A DNA stretch of 64,000 bases from Chelydra serpentina (lineage: Eukaryota; Chordata; Testudines; Chelydridae), in the NCBI GenBank assembly GCA_037349315.1, contig JBAIAC010000057.1, positions 17,205,501-17,269,500 on the forward strand, read 5' to 3'. The notes below the pieces were generated by a model. That model was not told the DNA's origin, did no database searches, and worked only from the letters and a program-made list of their open reading frames with translations. Each line of letters starts with the position of its first letter. Position 1 is the stretch's first letter. Shown here piece after piece: positions 1 through 11,054 of this stretch. Both the position numbers and the translations under genes were made by a program.

Positions 1-365
1 AGGAGCAGGAGTGGTGAGAGGAGTAGTGGGCGTGGGGAATTCAGGGGTTGTGAGCTGAGTACCACACTCTGGTCCCCTGCAATTCAAACCTTGGCCACCC
101 AGGAATTAGATTTTCCTGGCTCTCTGTGTCCCCTCCCCTCTGCACTGTGTGCAGATCTCTCAACGGGAAATTCATGGCGCTGTTGGAGTGAGCACCGGCG
201 GCTTCTGGTGAGAACGTAGCGCTATGGACCCAACTCCCAGCTGGGTGAGAGCAGCACAGAACATCCTGTTTGGAGAACAGTGACCTTGCCTGCTCACTGT
301 TCAACTCCCCGCTTACCCCAGCTTGATATTCCCGGGCCAAGTGAAACCTGCTCAGCGTGAAACGG
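1..365. other. Unassigned sequence
   Basis: No coding signature, repeat terminus or RNA gene is recognised here. The stretch ends where a tRNA-derived SINE begins. Confidence 0.4.
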
Positions 366-549
366 GGGTGGGAGGGATAGCTCAGTGGTTTGAGCATTGG
401 CCTGCTAAACCCAGGGTTGTGAGTTCAATCCTTGAGGGGGCCATTTGGGGATCTGGGGCAAAAATTGGGGATTGGTCCTGCTTTGAGCAGGGGGTTGGAC
501 TAGATGACCTCCTAAGGTCCCTTCCAACCCTGAGATTCTATGATTCTAT
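366..549 (+). mobile_element. tRNA-derived SINE with CR1 3' tail
   Basis: The head carries pol III promoter boxes: an A-box-like TAGCTCAGTGG and a B-box-like GGTTGTGAGTTCAATCC. A short body follows, and the tail (about 495-549) is nearly identical to the 3' end of the CR1 element at 31885-31940, closing with ATTCTATG repeats. SINEs of this design are known from turtles and use the CR1 reverse transcriptase through the shared tail. Two other copies lie at 6402-6577 and 16061-16236. Confidence 0.9.
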
Positions 550-1055
550 GAAACAGCACCAAACCTCTCCTGGCCTGTGACTGGCCAGCTCTGCTCTGGG
601 CACCTTCGCCCCACGCCTCAAACAAAGCAGCAGCTAGCAGAAAACAGCTGACCAGAAATCACCAGCCATCCTGTGACACTGGGTACGGAGATGGGCCCTG
701 CCAGGCACCCTGGGGGTCACCATACTGGGACTCCTTGGGCCCCAGGGTCAGTAAATCCCACAGCTGTGGCCTTTTTAGCCCAGGTGGCTCCAGAGCCAGT
801 GCCTCTACTCACCGCAGCCATGGCAGTGTGACCCGGGGAGAGATGTCTCACAGACAGGCTGCGCCCAGCCCAAATAGGACTCTACAGGTCAAAGCCAGAT
901 ACCTTCAATTCAACCCAGAACCCCAGAGGCCGCCAGGGGGCTCTCAGCGCAGTGCACTGCTCCTGACATCGGCTGCAGCCTGATGCACCCATGCCCAAAG
1001 CACACACACTGCACTAGTCTGGAAGGGACAAAGGCCTAGGTAAGGGGTGCTGAAA
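550..1055. other. Unassigned sequence
   Basis: Short open frames occur but none has a recognisable domain, and none has codon structure suggesting a gene. No terminal repeats were found. Confidence 0.35.
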
Positions 1056-1180
1056 GGACCAGTGGTTAGGGTGCTAGCCTGGGTCCTGGGGTCAATTCCC
1101 TGCTCTGCCTATACTCCCTATGACACCTTTGACAAGTCACCGCCACTCTATGCCTCAGTTTCCCTGCAAAATCGGGAGGG
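1056..1180 (+). mobile_element. MIR-like ancient SINE fragment
   Basis: The order of landmarks is that of a MIR or CORE-SINE: CAGTGGTTAGGGTGCTAG, then GGGTCAATTCCCTGCTCTGCC, then a CCTTTGACAAGTCAC-like core, then GCCTCAGTTTCCCTGCAAAA. These follow the classic spacing, but the copy has many small changes, so it is old. It is assigned by recognition, not by alignment. Confidence 0.75.
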
Positions 1181-1209
1181 TGTGTGTGAGGCTAAACACA
1201 GTACAGAGT

Positions 1210-1931
1210 TAGGGTGGCCAACTTTCTAATTTGTGAAACTGGACACAGAGACAGAACCTCCCCTACCCCCTGCTGCATCTCTTCCTCCTAAGGCCCCCCC
1301 TCCCCTACTCCACCTCTTTCCCCTAAGGCCCCACCCCCCGCTCCTCTTTCCCCCGCCTGTCACTTGCTGTTCTCTCCACCTCCCACCCCCTGCCAGCTGA
1401 GCAGGGCTCTAGGGGTGGAGGGGTGACGTGTGCAGGACGTTCGAGGGAGAGCCATGCACTGGGGCGACTGAGGCACGGAGAACCATGCTCCGGGGTGGGG
1501 GTGACTGGGGCAGAATGTGGGAGGGAGAGCCAGGGGTGACTGAGACAGGATGGGGGGGCAGCACCATGGAGCGGGGCACAAAGGCGGCTGGGAAGGGGTC
1601 CCGGGTGGTGAATCTGGCCACCTGCCCCACTTCTCAAATGCCGCATGCTTCAGGAGCCCTCCCCATGGATACCAGCCCTCCCCATTGGATGCCTCCCCCT
1701 GGATGCCACCCTCCCCCTGGATGTACCTCTCTCTGCCGGAGCCAGCCAGTTCCTGAGCACTTCTCCCACCCCGGCAGCAGCTCTTCCCGCCTGCCTAGCG
1801 GTGGACCAGAAGCCAGACGGTTACTCAGGTAACTGGACTTTTGGTGTCCGGTGAGTAGTGCTGAACAGACACTGCTCGGTCCCCTTTTTGACCGGACTGC
1901 CCAGTCGAAAACTGGACACCTGGCAACCCTA
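1210..1931. mobile_element. Non-autonomous DNA transposon with TAGGGT-type ends
   Basis: The left end (TAGGGTGGCCAACTTTC) and the reverse complement of the right end (AGGGTTGCCAGGTGTCC) form imperfect terminal inverted repeats. Inside each end is a motif of the type ACTGGACAC. AGAGT flanks both sides (1205-1209 and 1931-1935), a possible short target duplication. The middle is pyrimidine- or purine-rich filler without a transposase. The related element at 3554-3845 supports a family. The superfamily is not certain. Confidence 0.5.
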
Positions 1932-1935
1932 GAGT

Positions 1936-2865
1936 GCGGGTGCCCACACGCCTGCAGCTGGATCCCACCGAGACACCCTGAGCGGCAGGAGGAAATGTTG
2001 CTCTTATCTGCACTGAACTTTAGCAGGAACTCTCTTCCTTCCACCCTGCTGAGGCTGGGTGTGACGAGCTAAAGATAGCTCATCACCAGCACAAGGAAGA
2101 TACTGTAGCCCCCGTCTTCCCACTGTCCCCCCCCCCCAACCAGAATGGCTGCTGAGTCCCATGAGTGAGCTGGGGGGTTGCAGATCTCATTCATTGCCAC
2201 ATGTCCCTGGACGATCTACTGGGGGCTCAGCCAGCGAGCCATGGGGAGCACGGATTGCACTGAAAACAAGTGCTGGGCAGAGCCCAGGGACAAGGCAGAG
2301 GCCCCAGCTCAGATAGGGATGCACAGGGCGGTTTTTGGCCCAGGCAGGTGGAGGAAGCTGAGGGGTTTTGGAGGCAGCCAAGGGATCAGCCCATGGGGGA
2401 GAGAGATTCCCACCAGAACGGACAGGAAAGCACCTTCTTACCTTGGGGACATGAAGCAGCAGAGCACTGGGAGCTGGAGCCGCCAGGAGCCTTTGCAAAG
2501 GCCGAGCTCTGAGGGATCCCTAAGAATGGAGTCTGTTTCGTGTGTGCTCGGAAGACTGCCCCAGAGTAATGAGCAAGAAGGGGAGGTGTGGAAGGGGAGG
2601 AGTGCACGGGTTGCAGGTGAGTGAGTCATCTTCCTCTAGGCAGCTGCAAAACTCCCCAGTGCGGCTGCTGCTCTCGGGGCACGCCCGGACCAGGCGCTGG
2701 GGATTCCACCCACTGACTCACACAGCGTTTGGCGGCTGTTCTTGCAACTGGGCTGATGCTGAGAAGCTGAACGGCGGGTCCCCTCCCAGAGAGGGGGCTG
2801 TGGGAGGCAGGAGGCTGTGCATAGCACCTTGTAAATCAGGACTATTGGTGGTGTTATATCAGCTG
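1936..2865. other. Unassigned GC-rich sequence
   Basis: There is a short poly-C tract near 2129-2138. No domain, splice-consistent exon or repeat family is recognised. Open frames here lack any protein signature. Confidence 0.35.
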
Positions 2866-3352
2866 TTTTCAAACTGTGGGTCAGGACTCCAAAGTGGGTT
2901 GCCAGGGCTGGTGTTGGATTTGCTGGGGCCCAGAGCTGAAGCCAAAGCCCGAGCCCCATCGCTGGGGGCCAAAGCCCAAGGCTTTGCCCCCCCCCATCCG
3001 CCTGGAGCACTGGCTTCGTACTCCCATTGGCCAGGAACCGTGGCCAATGGGAGCTGGGGGCGGTGCCTGCAGGCAAGAGCAGCGCGCGGAGCCTCCTGCC
3101 CTCCCTCCTCCCCCCGCCTAGGAGCCGGTCCTGCTGGCCACTTTCGAGGCACAGCAAGAGCCAGGACAGGCAGGGAGCCTGCCTTAGCCCCACTGACCAG
3201 GAGTCGCCCGAGGTAAGCCCACACCCCTGCCGCAGCCCTGAGCCCCCACAAACCTGGAGCCACCTCCTGAACCCCTCGTTTCTGGCCCCACTTCAGAGCC
3301 CACACCCCCACCCAGAGCCCTCACTCCCCTCCCACACCCCAAGTCCCTGTCC
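2866..3352 (+). mobile_element. hAT-type non-autonomous element, 3'-truncated
   Basis: It begins GTTTTCAAACTGTGGGTC, matching the left end of the complete element at 52331. It then shares, in the same order, the CCATTGGCC inverted motif, the CGCCTAGGAGCCGG block and the run of cytosine-rich CCCAGCCCTGAGCC-like repeats seen at 52560-52960. The matching right terminus is missing. The sequence instead runs into part of another element near 3352. Confidence 0.6.
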
Positions 3353-3515
3353 CAGCCCAGTGAAAGTGAGTGAGGGCAGGTGGGGGAGAGCAAGCCACCG
3401 AGGGAGGGGGAATGTAGTGAGCAGGAACAGGGCCTCGGGGAAGGGACAGGCCTCGGGTGTTCGTTTTTGTGCGATGAGAAAGTTGGCAAACCTGCCCAGC
3501 ATGGGACCATGGGCA
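3353..3515. mobile_element. Partial TAGGGT-family element
   Basis: The GTGAAAGTGAGTGAGGG block and the end GAGAAAGTTGGCAAACCT match the right half of the next element (3554-3845) in the same orientation. Only this half is present, joined directly to the truncated hAT element on its left. Confidence 0.45.
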
Positions 3516-3553
3516 CATGGCTCCTTTGGGCAGAACTCCCCGCCCACACAGCG

Positions 3554-3845
3554 TAGGGCTGCCAGGCATCTGGTTTTCAACTGGAACGCCCAGTCAAAAA
3601 GGGACCCTGACCAGGCTGCAGGGATCTGGCGGCCGCTTCCCATAAGCTGTGGTGAGCGCCGCCGAGACCCCACACCCCAGCCTGGTGAAAGTGAGTGAGT
3701 GAGTGTGGGGAGAGCAAGCAACGGAGGGAGGGGGATGGAGTGAGCGGGGGCTAGGCCTTGGAGATGGGGCAGAACAGGGTGGGGCCTCAGAGAAGGGGTG
3801 GGGCAGGGTGTTCAGTTTGGTCTGATTCGAGAGTTGGCAGCACTA
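3554..3845. mobile_element. TAGGGT-family miniature element
   Basis: The left end TAGGGCTGCCAGGCATC and the right end GAGAGTTGGCAGCACTA are inverted relatives of each other. The element contains no coding sequence. A clear target duplication is not visible. Confidence 0.5.
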
Positions 3846-4102
3846 ACCCAGGGCAATAGTGAGACATGAGTCCCTGCTGTCCAGAGGCCTTAGGCAACAT
3901 GCTGGCGATAATAGAGCTTTGGAGCCAGCCTCCTGAGACACAAGTGGCCTGGGTGACTGGCCTGATCCTCGTTACTTTTCTCGGGTTGTCGTCCCCAGTG
4001 CGAGTGAAAGGATAAGCCCTGCTCACCCGCTCACCAGCACCATGGCAGGCCTGCCTTTCTTAGGCACTGGCATACGCTGTTCTGGGAGCACTGCACTCGG
4101 GT
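3846..4102. other. Unassigned sequence
   Basis: Nothing recognisable was found between the miniature element and the start of the LTR-like host repeat. Confidence 0.3.
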
Positions 4103-4827
4103 GTGATGGGCCGTTTCCTCAAATGCTTGTGATGTTTGCGGATTGTGGCACTGCTGAATCATGGGAAGATTGTCCAGCTCTGAGTCTCTGATGTAACAAC
4201 AGCTCACATGTGCACTCAGTCACTGGACTTGCCCAATATAGGTGGGAAGAGAGCATTGCAGGGGAATTTTTTGTGTGCTATTTTGCAATTACGCTGTTTT
4301 CAAAAGGAGAGAAAAATTCCAGTTTGTGAGAACAAAGGCACAAGCCCCAGCTAAGGGCCACACATTCACAAGTGTTAGATGCACAAATGTATGACCCACA
4401 TGTGTCTGTTGGTGCATGCAATGCCTGCAGTTGGGGGGAGGAAACTGGCCATTTGCATACCTCACCATCCTATTAGAGTGCACTAGCAAGGTGTGATACT
4501 CTCTGCCTGGGGGGAACACCCTACACCCCCATGTTCATCCTTGTAAAATGATTGTGTGGTATCCAATGCAAAGTTTGTCATGTTGGGTGTCTTCGGAAGG
4601 CTCATGATGCACTGAGCATTGTTGTTATAGTAATGTTATAGATTCTAATTTCATGTATGTAGTCATGAGGCTGAAATGTATCCTCATGACTTAAAATAAA
4701 CCCAGGCAAAACCTCTCCAAGAGCAGAGAGGCAGTTCACATCTCATCAGGGCAGGTATGGGGCAAACCCAGCCCAGCCGCACAGGAATAAAGGGCGCTGG
4801 CCTAGGCAGCAACAAAAAAATCTGTCA

Positions 4828-5477
4828 GGGCATGGCTACACTTGCAGCTGTAGAGCGCTTTGAGTTAACCCAGCCTTCGGAGAGCGCAGTAGGGAAAGCG
4901 CTGCAGTGTGTCCACACTGACAGCTGCAAGCGCACTGGCGTGGCCGGCATTGGGAGCGGTACATTATGGGCAGCTAGCCCAGCATTCAAGTGGCTGCAAC
5001 GTGCTTTTCAAATGCGGGGGGTGGGGTGGAGTGTGACAGGGAGTGTGTGGTGTGTATGTGGGGGGAGAGAGAGTGGGTTTTTGGGGTGCTGAGAGTGTGT
5101 CAGCACGCTGTCGTGTAAGTTCAGACATCCCTCCCCCCCCCCCCCGCCCGCTGCCTCTCTCTCACTCACTGAAAGCAAGCAGCATTCCTCAGTAATGGCC
5201 GCTTTGCCCCAGAGCAGATAAGCATGAAACGGAGCTTTGAAAGGGCATATCCGCATTCCTACAGCCAATTCCAAAACAATGACAAGAGTGGCAACTTGAC
5301 TTAAGGGGATTATGGGACGTTTACAATCAGCGCGCAGTAATGCAACACCTCGGTCACACTGACGCTGGGGCATCTCAGCCAAGATGCATCAAACGTTATT
5401 CCTCTCGCCGAGGTGGATTACCAGGAGCGCTCTAGCCACGGAGTCAGAGCGCTCTACTTGCAAGTGTAGCCAAGCCC
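4828..5477. mobile_element. Harbinger-like MITE
   Basis: The terminal inverted repeats are GGGCATGGCTACACTTGCA on the left and, read from the other strand, GGGCTTGGCTACACTTGCA on the right. They are flanked by TCA (4825-4827) and TTA (5478-5480), consistent with the 3-bp TNA duplication typical of PIF/Harbinger elements. AGAGCGC motifs lie just inside both ends. There is no transposase; a C-tract lies at about 5132-5144. The size is 650 bp. Confidence 0.7.
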
Positions 5478-5736
5478 TTAGACACTCGAGGGAGTCACCC
5501 CCTTCCTTTGGACAGTTTGGGACTGCAATGAGGTAATGCTCAACTGACTCTGAAGCGGGAGCAGGGCAAAGCCAAGAGGGAAGAAAGGACACGATAAAAG
5601 GGAGAGACATTTGCCATGCTCTTCCTCTCTCTTCCACCTACATCTACAGACACCACCACCAAGCGACTGAAGCGCTGATCAAAGGGGAGAGCCTGGCTGA
5701 AGGGCAACCAGCCAGCCTGTGGTGAGAAGCATCTAA

Positions 5737-6022
5737 GGGCTAGTCTACACTTACCGGATAGATCGGAGGTGTCGGATCGATCTTCTGGGTTCGATTTATC
5801 GTGTCTTGTCTAGACGCGATAAATCGAACCAGGAAGTGCTCCCCCGTCGACGCTGGTAATCCAGCTCGACGCGAGGAGTAAGCACCGTCAACAGGGGAGC
5901 CTGCATGCCGCGTGTGGACCGCAGGTAAGTTCGAACTAAGGTACTTCGACTTCAGCTACGTTATTAACGTAGCTGAAGTTGCGTATCTTAGTTCGATATG
6001 GGGGGTTAGTGTAGACCAGCCC
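5737..6022. mobile_element. Harbinger-like MITE with two internal hairpins
   Basis: The ends GGGCTAGTCTACACTTACC and (reverse strand) GGGCTGGTCTACACTAACC are inverted repeats, flanked by TAA on both sides (5734-5736 and 6023-6025). Inside are two strong inverted repeats, at 5788-5830 and 5950-5978. The second has 14-bp arms around a single base. The same two hairpins, in opposite orientation, occur in the element at 43269-43572. Confidence 0.8.
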
Positions 6023-6401
6023 TAAGTTTGTAAGGGCACTGAAAGTGTTAAGATCAGCTTAGAATGAGTTTTGCTTTTATTTCATTTGACCAAATCTGAC
6101 TTGTTATGGTTTGACTTGTAATCACTTAAAATCTCTCTTTGTAGTTAATAAACCTGTTTGTTTATTCTACCTGAAGCAGTGCATTTGAAGTGTGTCAGAG
6201 GCTCCCCTTGGGATAACAAGCCTGGTACATATCAATTTCTTTGTTAAATTGACAAACTCATATAAGCTTGCAGCGTCCATAACTGGACACTGCAAGATGG
6301 AGGTTCCTAGGGTTGTGTCTGGGACCGGAGATATTGGCTAGTGTCATTCATTGCACAATCCAAGGAGCAGCTTACATGCTAGACGCTGTGTGTGAACACA
6401 G

Positions 6402-6577
6402 GGGAGGGATAGCAGAGTGGTTTGAGCATAGGCCTGCTAAACCCAGGGTTGTGAGTTCAATCCTTGAGGGGGCCATTTAGGGATCTGGGGCAAAAATTGG
6501 GGATTGGTCCTGCTTTGAGCAGAGGGTTCGACTAGATGACCTCCTAAGGTCCTTTCCAACCCTCATATTCTATAATC
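6402..6577 (+). mobile_element. tRNA-derived SINE with CR1 tail
   Basis: This is a second copy of the SINE at 366-549. The A-box region is slightly changed and the B-box-like GGTTGTGAGTTCAATCC is intact. Its decayed tail (ATATTCTATAATCTT) abuts a 5'-truncated CR1 fragment directly, with no spacer. Confidence 0.88.
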
Positions 6578-6971
6578 TTCATGGCAATCGGGGGAGGTCC
6601 TGGATGACTGGAAAAAAGCGAATGTAGTGCCCATCTTTAAAAAAGGGAAGAAGGAAGATCCGGGGAACTACAGGCCAGTCAGTCTCACCTCAGTCCCTGG
6701 AAAAATCATGGCACAGGTCCTCAAGAAATCAATCCTAAACCACTTAAAGGAGAGGAAAGTGATCAGGAACAGTCAGCATGGATTCACCAAGGGCAAGTCA
6801 TGCCTTACTAACCTAATTGCCTTCTATGATGAGATAACTGGCTCTGTGGATGAGGGGAAAGCAGTGGATGTGCTATTTCTTGACTTTAGCAAAGCTTTTG
6901 ATACAGTCTCCCACAGTATTCTTGCCAGCAAGTTAAAGAAGTATGAGCTGGATGAATGGACGGTAAGGTGG

Positions 6972-7532
6972 TGTCATGGAGTGTGGGGGAGTCAGCGCCT
7001 GCACCCTTCTTCCCCGGATTCACTGGGAGTCTCAGCCAGCCAGTAGAACAGAAGGTTTATTAGAGATGCCAGGAACACAGTCCAAACAGAGCTTGTAAGT
7101 ACAACCAGGACCCCTCAGTCGGGCCCTTCCGGGGGGCAGGGGAGCTTAGACCCCAGCCTGGGGCTCCCTGCATTTCACCCCACAGCTCCCAACGGGGCAG
7201 GGAGGACAGACCCTGTCTGCCCCTCGCCCCTCCTCTCCGGCCAGCTTCAAACTGAAACTGTCCCGACCTGCCTCCCGCTTTGTCTCCTTCCCGGGCCAGG
7301 AGGTCACCTGATCCCTTTGTTCCAACACCTTCAGCTCTCACCTTTGCAGGGGAGGGGCCGGGGCCATCAGTTGCTAGGAGACAGAGTGTCGGCCATTCTC
7401 TGTGTCCAGGCCCCTCTGTAACAATCATGCACCCTTGTCCCACCACAAGATACTCAAGCACTGCATAGGGAAACTGAGGCACCCACACAGTACTCAGGGA
7501 GAACATTAACAACAGTCCTAGTTCGTCACATC
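6972..7532 (-). repeat. Gypsy 3' LTR (in element orientation)
   Basis: On the minus strand it starts TGTGACGAACTAGG and ends CTCCATGACA. It contains AATAAA on the minus strand near 7053-7058 as a likely poly(A) signal. It pairs with the copy at 11075-11633. Confidence 0.92.
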
Positions 7533-7546
7533 TCTCTCCCCTTCGA
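7533..7546 (-). promoter_or_regulatory. Polypurine tract of the gypsy element
   Basis: On the minus strand this reads GAAGGGGAGAGAGA and touches the 3' LTR directly, which is where the plus-strand primer of an LTR element must lie. Confidence 0.8.
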
Positions 7547-7697
7547 GACCGAACTGAGTGGGGTCACTTTAGTCAGTGACCTGGGGAAGTTCAACATGGT
7601 TACACCAGGCCGTTCCAGTTTGACGTCCTCCCTTAGGTCGGGTGTGCTCGACGGCACCCGCAGGCCGCATGTGGGAAGGTTTATGCGGCCCGTGCCC

Positions 7698-8520
7698 TTA
7701 TTCCATCCCAAAACCCCTGGGGTTCAAGCTGAGATCAGGTCTTCTCGCAGCGCTCCAGTCTGGAGGGCTGTAATTCGGACTCTCTTGGTTAATAAGAGCC
7801 TCCCTCTTGATCTGGTCCCCTCTCTGACCACATGTCTCTGTCACCAGCCGCTTGGCATCAGCCCCTTTTCCTGGATGCAGCCACGTCGGGGCGAGGTGGT
7901 GAATATACACCGTAAAGCGCCACCCAAATTGATCCGGCTGCCGCTTCTTAAGGGCCTGCACCATGGCCAGGCATTCCCTCTCTATGGCCTGACCGTTCTG
8001 CCTCCAGGGCAGCAGCTCCTTGCTCAGATACCTGATGGGGTGTCTCTCCCCCTTAGCCTGGGCCTGCATCAGCACCGCGCCCAGCCCTGTGTCTGAGGCT
8101 TCGGTGAACACTGTACAGGGCTTGGCCCGGTCTGGGTTTACTCGATCTATTGGGTCCTGGATTAGAGCCTCCTTCAGCGCACAGAGAGCCCTCTGGCCCT
8201 GCTTGGTCCACACTGCCTCGTCTGGCTTCCCCTTCTTACCGAGCTCTGTGAGGGGGGCAGCTAGGGAACTAAAGGGGGGTACAAACCTCTGGTAGTACCC
8301 CGCGATCCCGCTACAGGCCTGGACCTTGTTCTGGGGAACAGGCCAAACTCTGATCACCTCCACCTTGGCCAGCCCTGGGCTGTTGAATGACTGGTTCACC
8401 TCTAAAGCCAGCATGTCCTTGGCCTCTCTCTCCAGGTTCTGGGCTCTTTTCCCAGTTACTCTGAATGGGGGACACCTGATGGGAGGATGGCCTCCCATCT
8501 CAGGGGAGAGATCCACCAGG
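7698..8520 (-). pseudogene. Gypsy RT start fused to RT end and RNase H
   Basis: A 272-residue open frame on the minus strand. Its first part has the RT entry motif (PIRCPPFRVTGKRAQNLERE, then MLALEV). It then jumps to the RT end and connection region (GIAGYYQRFVPPFSSLAAPL) and the RNase H start (FTEASDTGLGAVLMQA, then the CLAMVQALKK helix). The RT palm, including the YxDD active site, is missing, so the enzyme would be dead. The normal RNase H first aspartate context reads TEAS rather than TDAS. It lies downstream of integrase, which is the reverse of ordinary Ty3/gypsy order. Confidence 0.85.
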
Positions 8521-8539
8521 GGGGTCTTCCCCCTTCTCC

Positions 8540-9866
8540 TCCCAATCGTCCCTTACTGGTTCTGGGGCTCCCCTTACTCTCCTCCCATACAGCAGCTCGA
8601 AAGGGAAGCACCCTGGGGTTACCTGGGACACTTCCCTGTGCCACAATGGGGCAGGTACTTGTCCCAGTTCTGCGGATGCTGATTTATAAAAGTCCTCAGC
8701 ATCAGCCTCACGGTCCCATGAAATCTCTCCCCCAGCCCGTTGGACTCAGGGTGATATGCAGAGGCCCAGACCCCACATTTCTCCCACATGCCCCGGAACA
8801 GGGTTGACATGACCTCGGATCCCTGGTCTGTAAGGACCTCACTGGGGACCCCCACTCTGCTGAAGTTGGTCAGCAGCGCGTCTGCCTCGGTGTCTGCCCC
8901 GGTGGAGGACAGAGCCACCACCTCTGGGTAGCGGGTGGCGAAATCCATCACCACCAGGATGCATTTCTTCCCTGACCAGGTTACCCTGCTGAGGGGCCCC
9001 ACCCTATTCATAGCCACCTTCTGGAAAGGTTCCTCTCTGATGGGCAGGGACCTCCAGGGAGCTTCTCCCTTACCCCAGGCCAGGTACAATAGCAGGTGAT
9101 GATACTTCTGGGGCCCCACCGGCTGTCTCCTGATTCCCCACCGTTCTACTTCCCCTGGGGAAGCCCATTCCCGGTACCAGAATCCCTTCTCCCACAGGGA
9201 TCTGTCCCTGCAGTCTTCCCCAAGGGGTTTTGCAGCGCTGTGGCCAGCAAGCTCCCTCAGCTTCTCCAAGGAGGGATCCTTCTGCAGCTCACTGGCCAGG
9301 CCTGGGGTCACGGCCCCACTGAGCCCTGTCCTTGGTGGCTCACTCCCTGCCGTGGAATCACTTCCTGGCAGCACCTCTGTACCAGGCAAGCCTGGTTGGT
9401 AACCGTCCTGCCCTGCTTGTGTGTCCCCCCACTCAGCTGGGGTCTCCGCTCCCCCCGTGCTCAGCGCTGCCCTGGCTGTTCCTATGGGGCCAGGCAGCGA
9501 GCTCGCTGCTTTGCTCTCTGCATCAGAGCCAGTATGAGCCCCCTCTCCATTGTGCAGGGGGGTGGGGAGCATCTCTCTGTCCCACCCCGCCCTAGGGGTC
9601 TGGTTACAGGCAGGCAGGTAACTGGGGCCTAGCAGCTCTTCCCCCCTGCCAGCCAGGTCATTTGCATTTTCACTGACCATTTCCCTCTTAGCCAATTGGT
9701 TCCCTGGGTTCAAATGTGAATCCTCGGCCGTTACAGGGGCAGGGCCTGGATCCTGTCCCAAAGATACACAGTCACCCCCCAACAGCACCTCACAGCTGAT
9801 ATCCTGGAGAACCCCAACAACCAGCCAGCCCGACCCCTCCTGGGTCTGCACAGGGATCTGGGCCAT
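8540..9866 (-). pseudogene. Gypsy protease-end and integrase region
   Basis: A long minus-strand frame (415 residues to 8619), continuing after a frame break to about 8540. The N-terminal part has VGVLQDISCEVLLGGDCV, resembling the segment after protease in gypsy polyproteins. A low-complexity stretch follows, then the integrase. The catalytic core is visible as VVMDFATRYPEV, then VLTDQGSEVMS, then YHPESNGLGERFHGT, so D, D and E are present. The zinc-binding HHCC region expected before it is deleted between the YLAW and KGEAPW segments. The end has the FELLYGRRVRG motif. Confidence 0.85.
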
Positions 9867-10611
9867 AGGCAGGGCAGCCCCTCAGCATCTGGTGGGGGTG
9901 CACCACCCTGGGACTGACAACAGTTCTCTCTGTCCTGGGGTCTCGCCACCCCAAGAATGTCTCTCTATTGACCATCACCTTCCGCTCCCACTGGGGGTCC
10001 ATAGGGCTTGAGCCCAGGAGACTCCACGCAGACATATAGGTTGGGGCCAGGAGTGGAAATCCGTCCACCATCCCACCCATCTGGCTGACGGAGTTTACGG
10101 CCTTGGGACCCAGCAAGGGAGCTAGATCCCGGGGCTTTGACGCAGGGCTTCCCTGGTTCAAATCGCCAGCCTGCTCAAAGGCAGTGAGGTGGGCCTCCAC
10201 ATCCCCACTCACCCCCGGCCAGTCCCCTATGCCTCTCCGTTCCACCACCGCCAGTTCATGCTGCTGCTGCTGCTTCTCCTGTAGCTCTTTCTCGGGCTCT
10301 CGCTATCTCTCACAGTCCTCTTGTTCTCTCGGACTCAGCTCCAGTCCCATCCGTCTCCGATCCCCTGCTGGGGAACCCGATCGTGAAGACCCCCGTCTAG
10401 TTGGGGACCAGACTCTTGGGGATGCCAGGCTACCGCTCCAGCTGCTCCCAGATCCTGCAGTAGCCACATCAGGGTCAGGAATCTGCTCCTTAGAATGGTC
10501 ATCCTCCTCCAGCTGCATGATTAACTGCGCTTTAGTGAACTTCCCAATGCGTATCCCTCTCTTTTTGCACAGGGTTACAATGCTTCTTTTAAGGATAAGG
10601 CAATACGCCAT
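9790..10611 (-). pseudogene. Gypsy gag, frame-broken
   Basis: It starts at an ATG on the minus strand at 10611 (MAYCLILKRS...). The first 100 residues share nearly every position with the second copy at 27124-27501, including TLCKKRGIRIGK and a serine/arginine-rich RRGSSRSGSPAGDRRR stretch. Past about 10300 the frame shifts; the gag-like sequence continues with the VEAHLTAFEQAGD segment. No zinc knuckle was found. It is not expected to make a full capsid protein. Confidence 0.75.
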
Positions 10612-11054
10612 CACTTCACTGCTCCCAAGTTGCTGTGGATTCGCAGGCCTGTGTACTCTTAGCTCTCCACGGTTTCCAGGACGAACCCCAAGTGTGCCAG
10701 CCCTTCTCCAGGTCACCGCCTCTTTGCCAGGGTCGAGCTGCAGCTCCTCCGCCCCTGGGTCCACTCACAGCACCCCCAGGGGAAACCCTGTCACTGCAAA
10801 AATCCTTCCCTCTCCCAGGGCCAAGCCGCAGGCTCCTCTGCACCTGGGACTGCTCACCGCAGCCCCCAGGGGGACCCCATCATTGCACAGTCCTTCTCGC
10901 TGGTCACACACTCCCAGGGGTTAAGCGTAGCTCCTCCGCTCCTCAAAACCACTCCTCTGTGAGCCTTCAGCACGCCTGGTCCTCGTTAGCCCCCCTTCGT
11001 TCTACTGCTCCCCAGTTACTTACTGCAGGAAGCGCCGTTCCTGGGGTGCAGAAC

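Noticed and set aside
366..440. Possible tRNA gene at the SINE head
   Set aside because: The A and B boxes are there, but the cloverleaf stems are not maintained and the sequence continues into a SINE body and CR1 tail.
2542..3216. 224-codon open frame on the plus strand
   Set aside because: It crosses into the truncated hAT element, is rich in Gly/Pro/Arg from GC-rich DNA, and has no domain.
5788..5830. Possible microRNA precursor from the hairpin
   Set aside because: The hairpin is part of a repeated MITE and too short (43 nt) for a normal pre-miRNA. Kept only as a finding about the MITE family.
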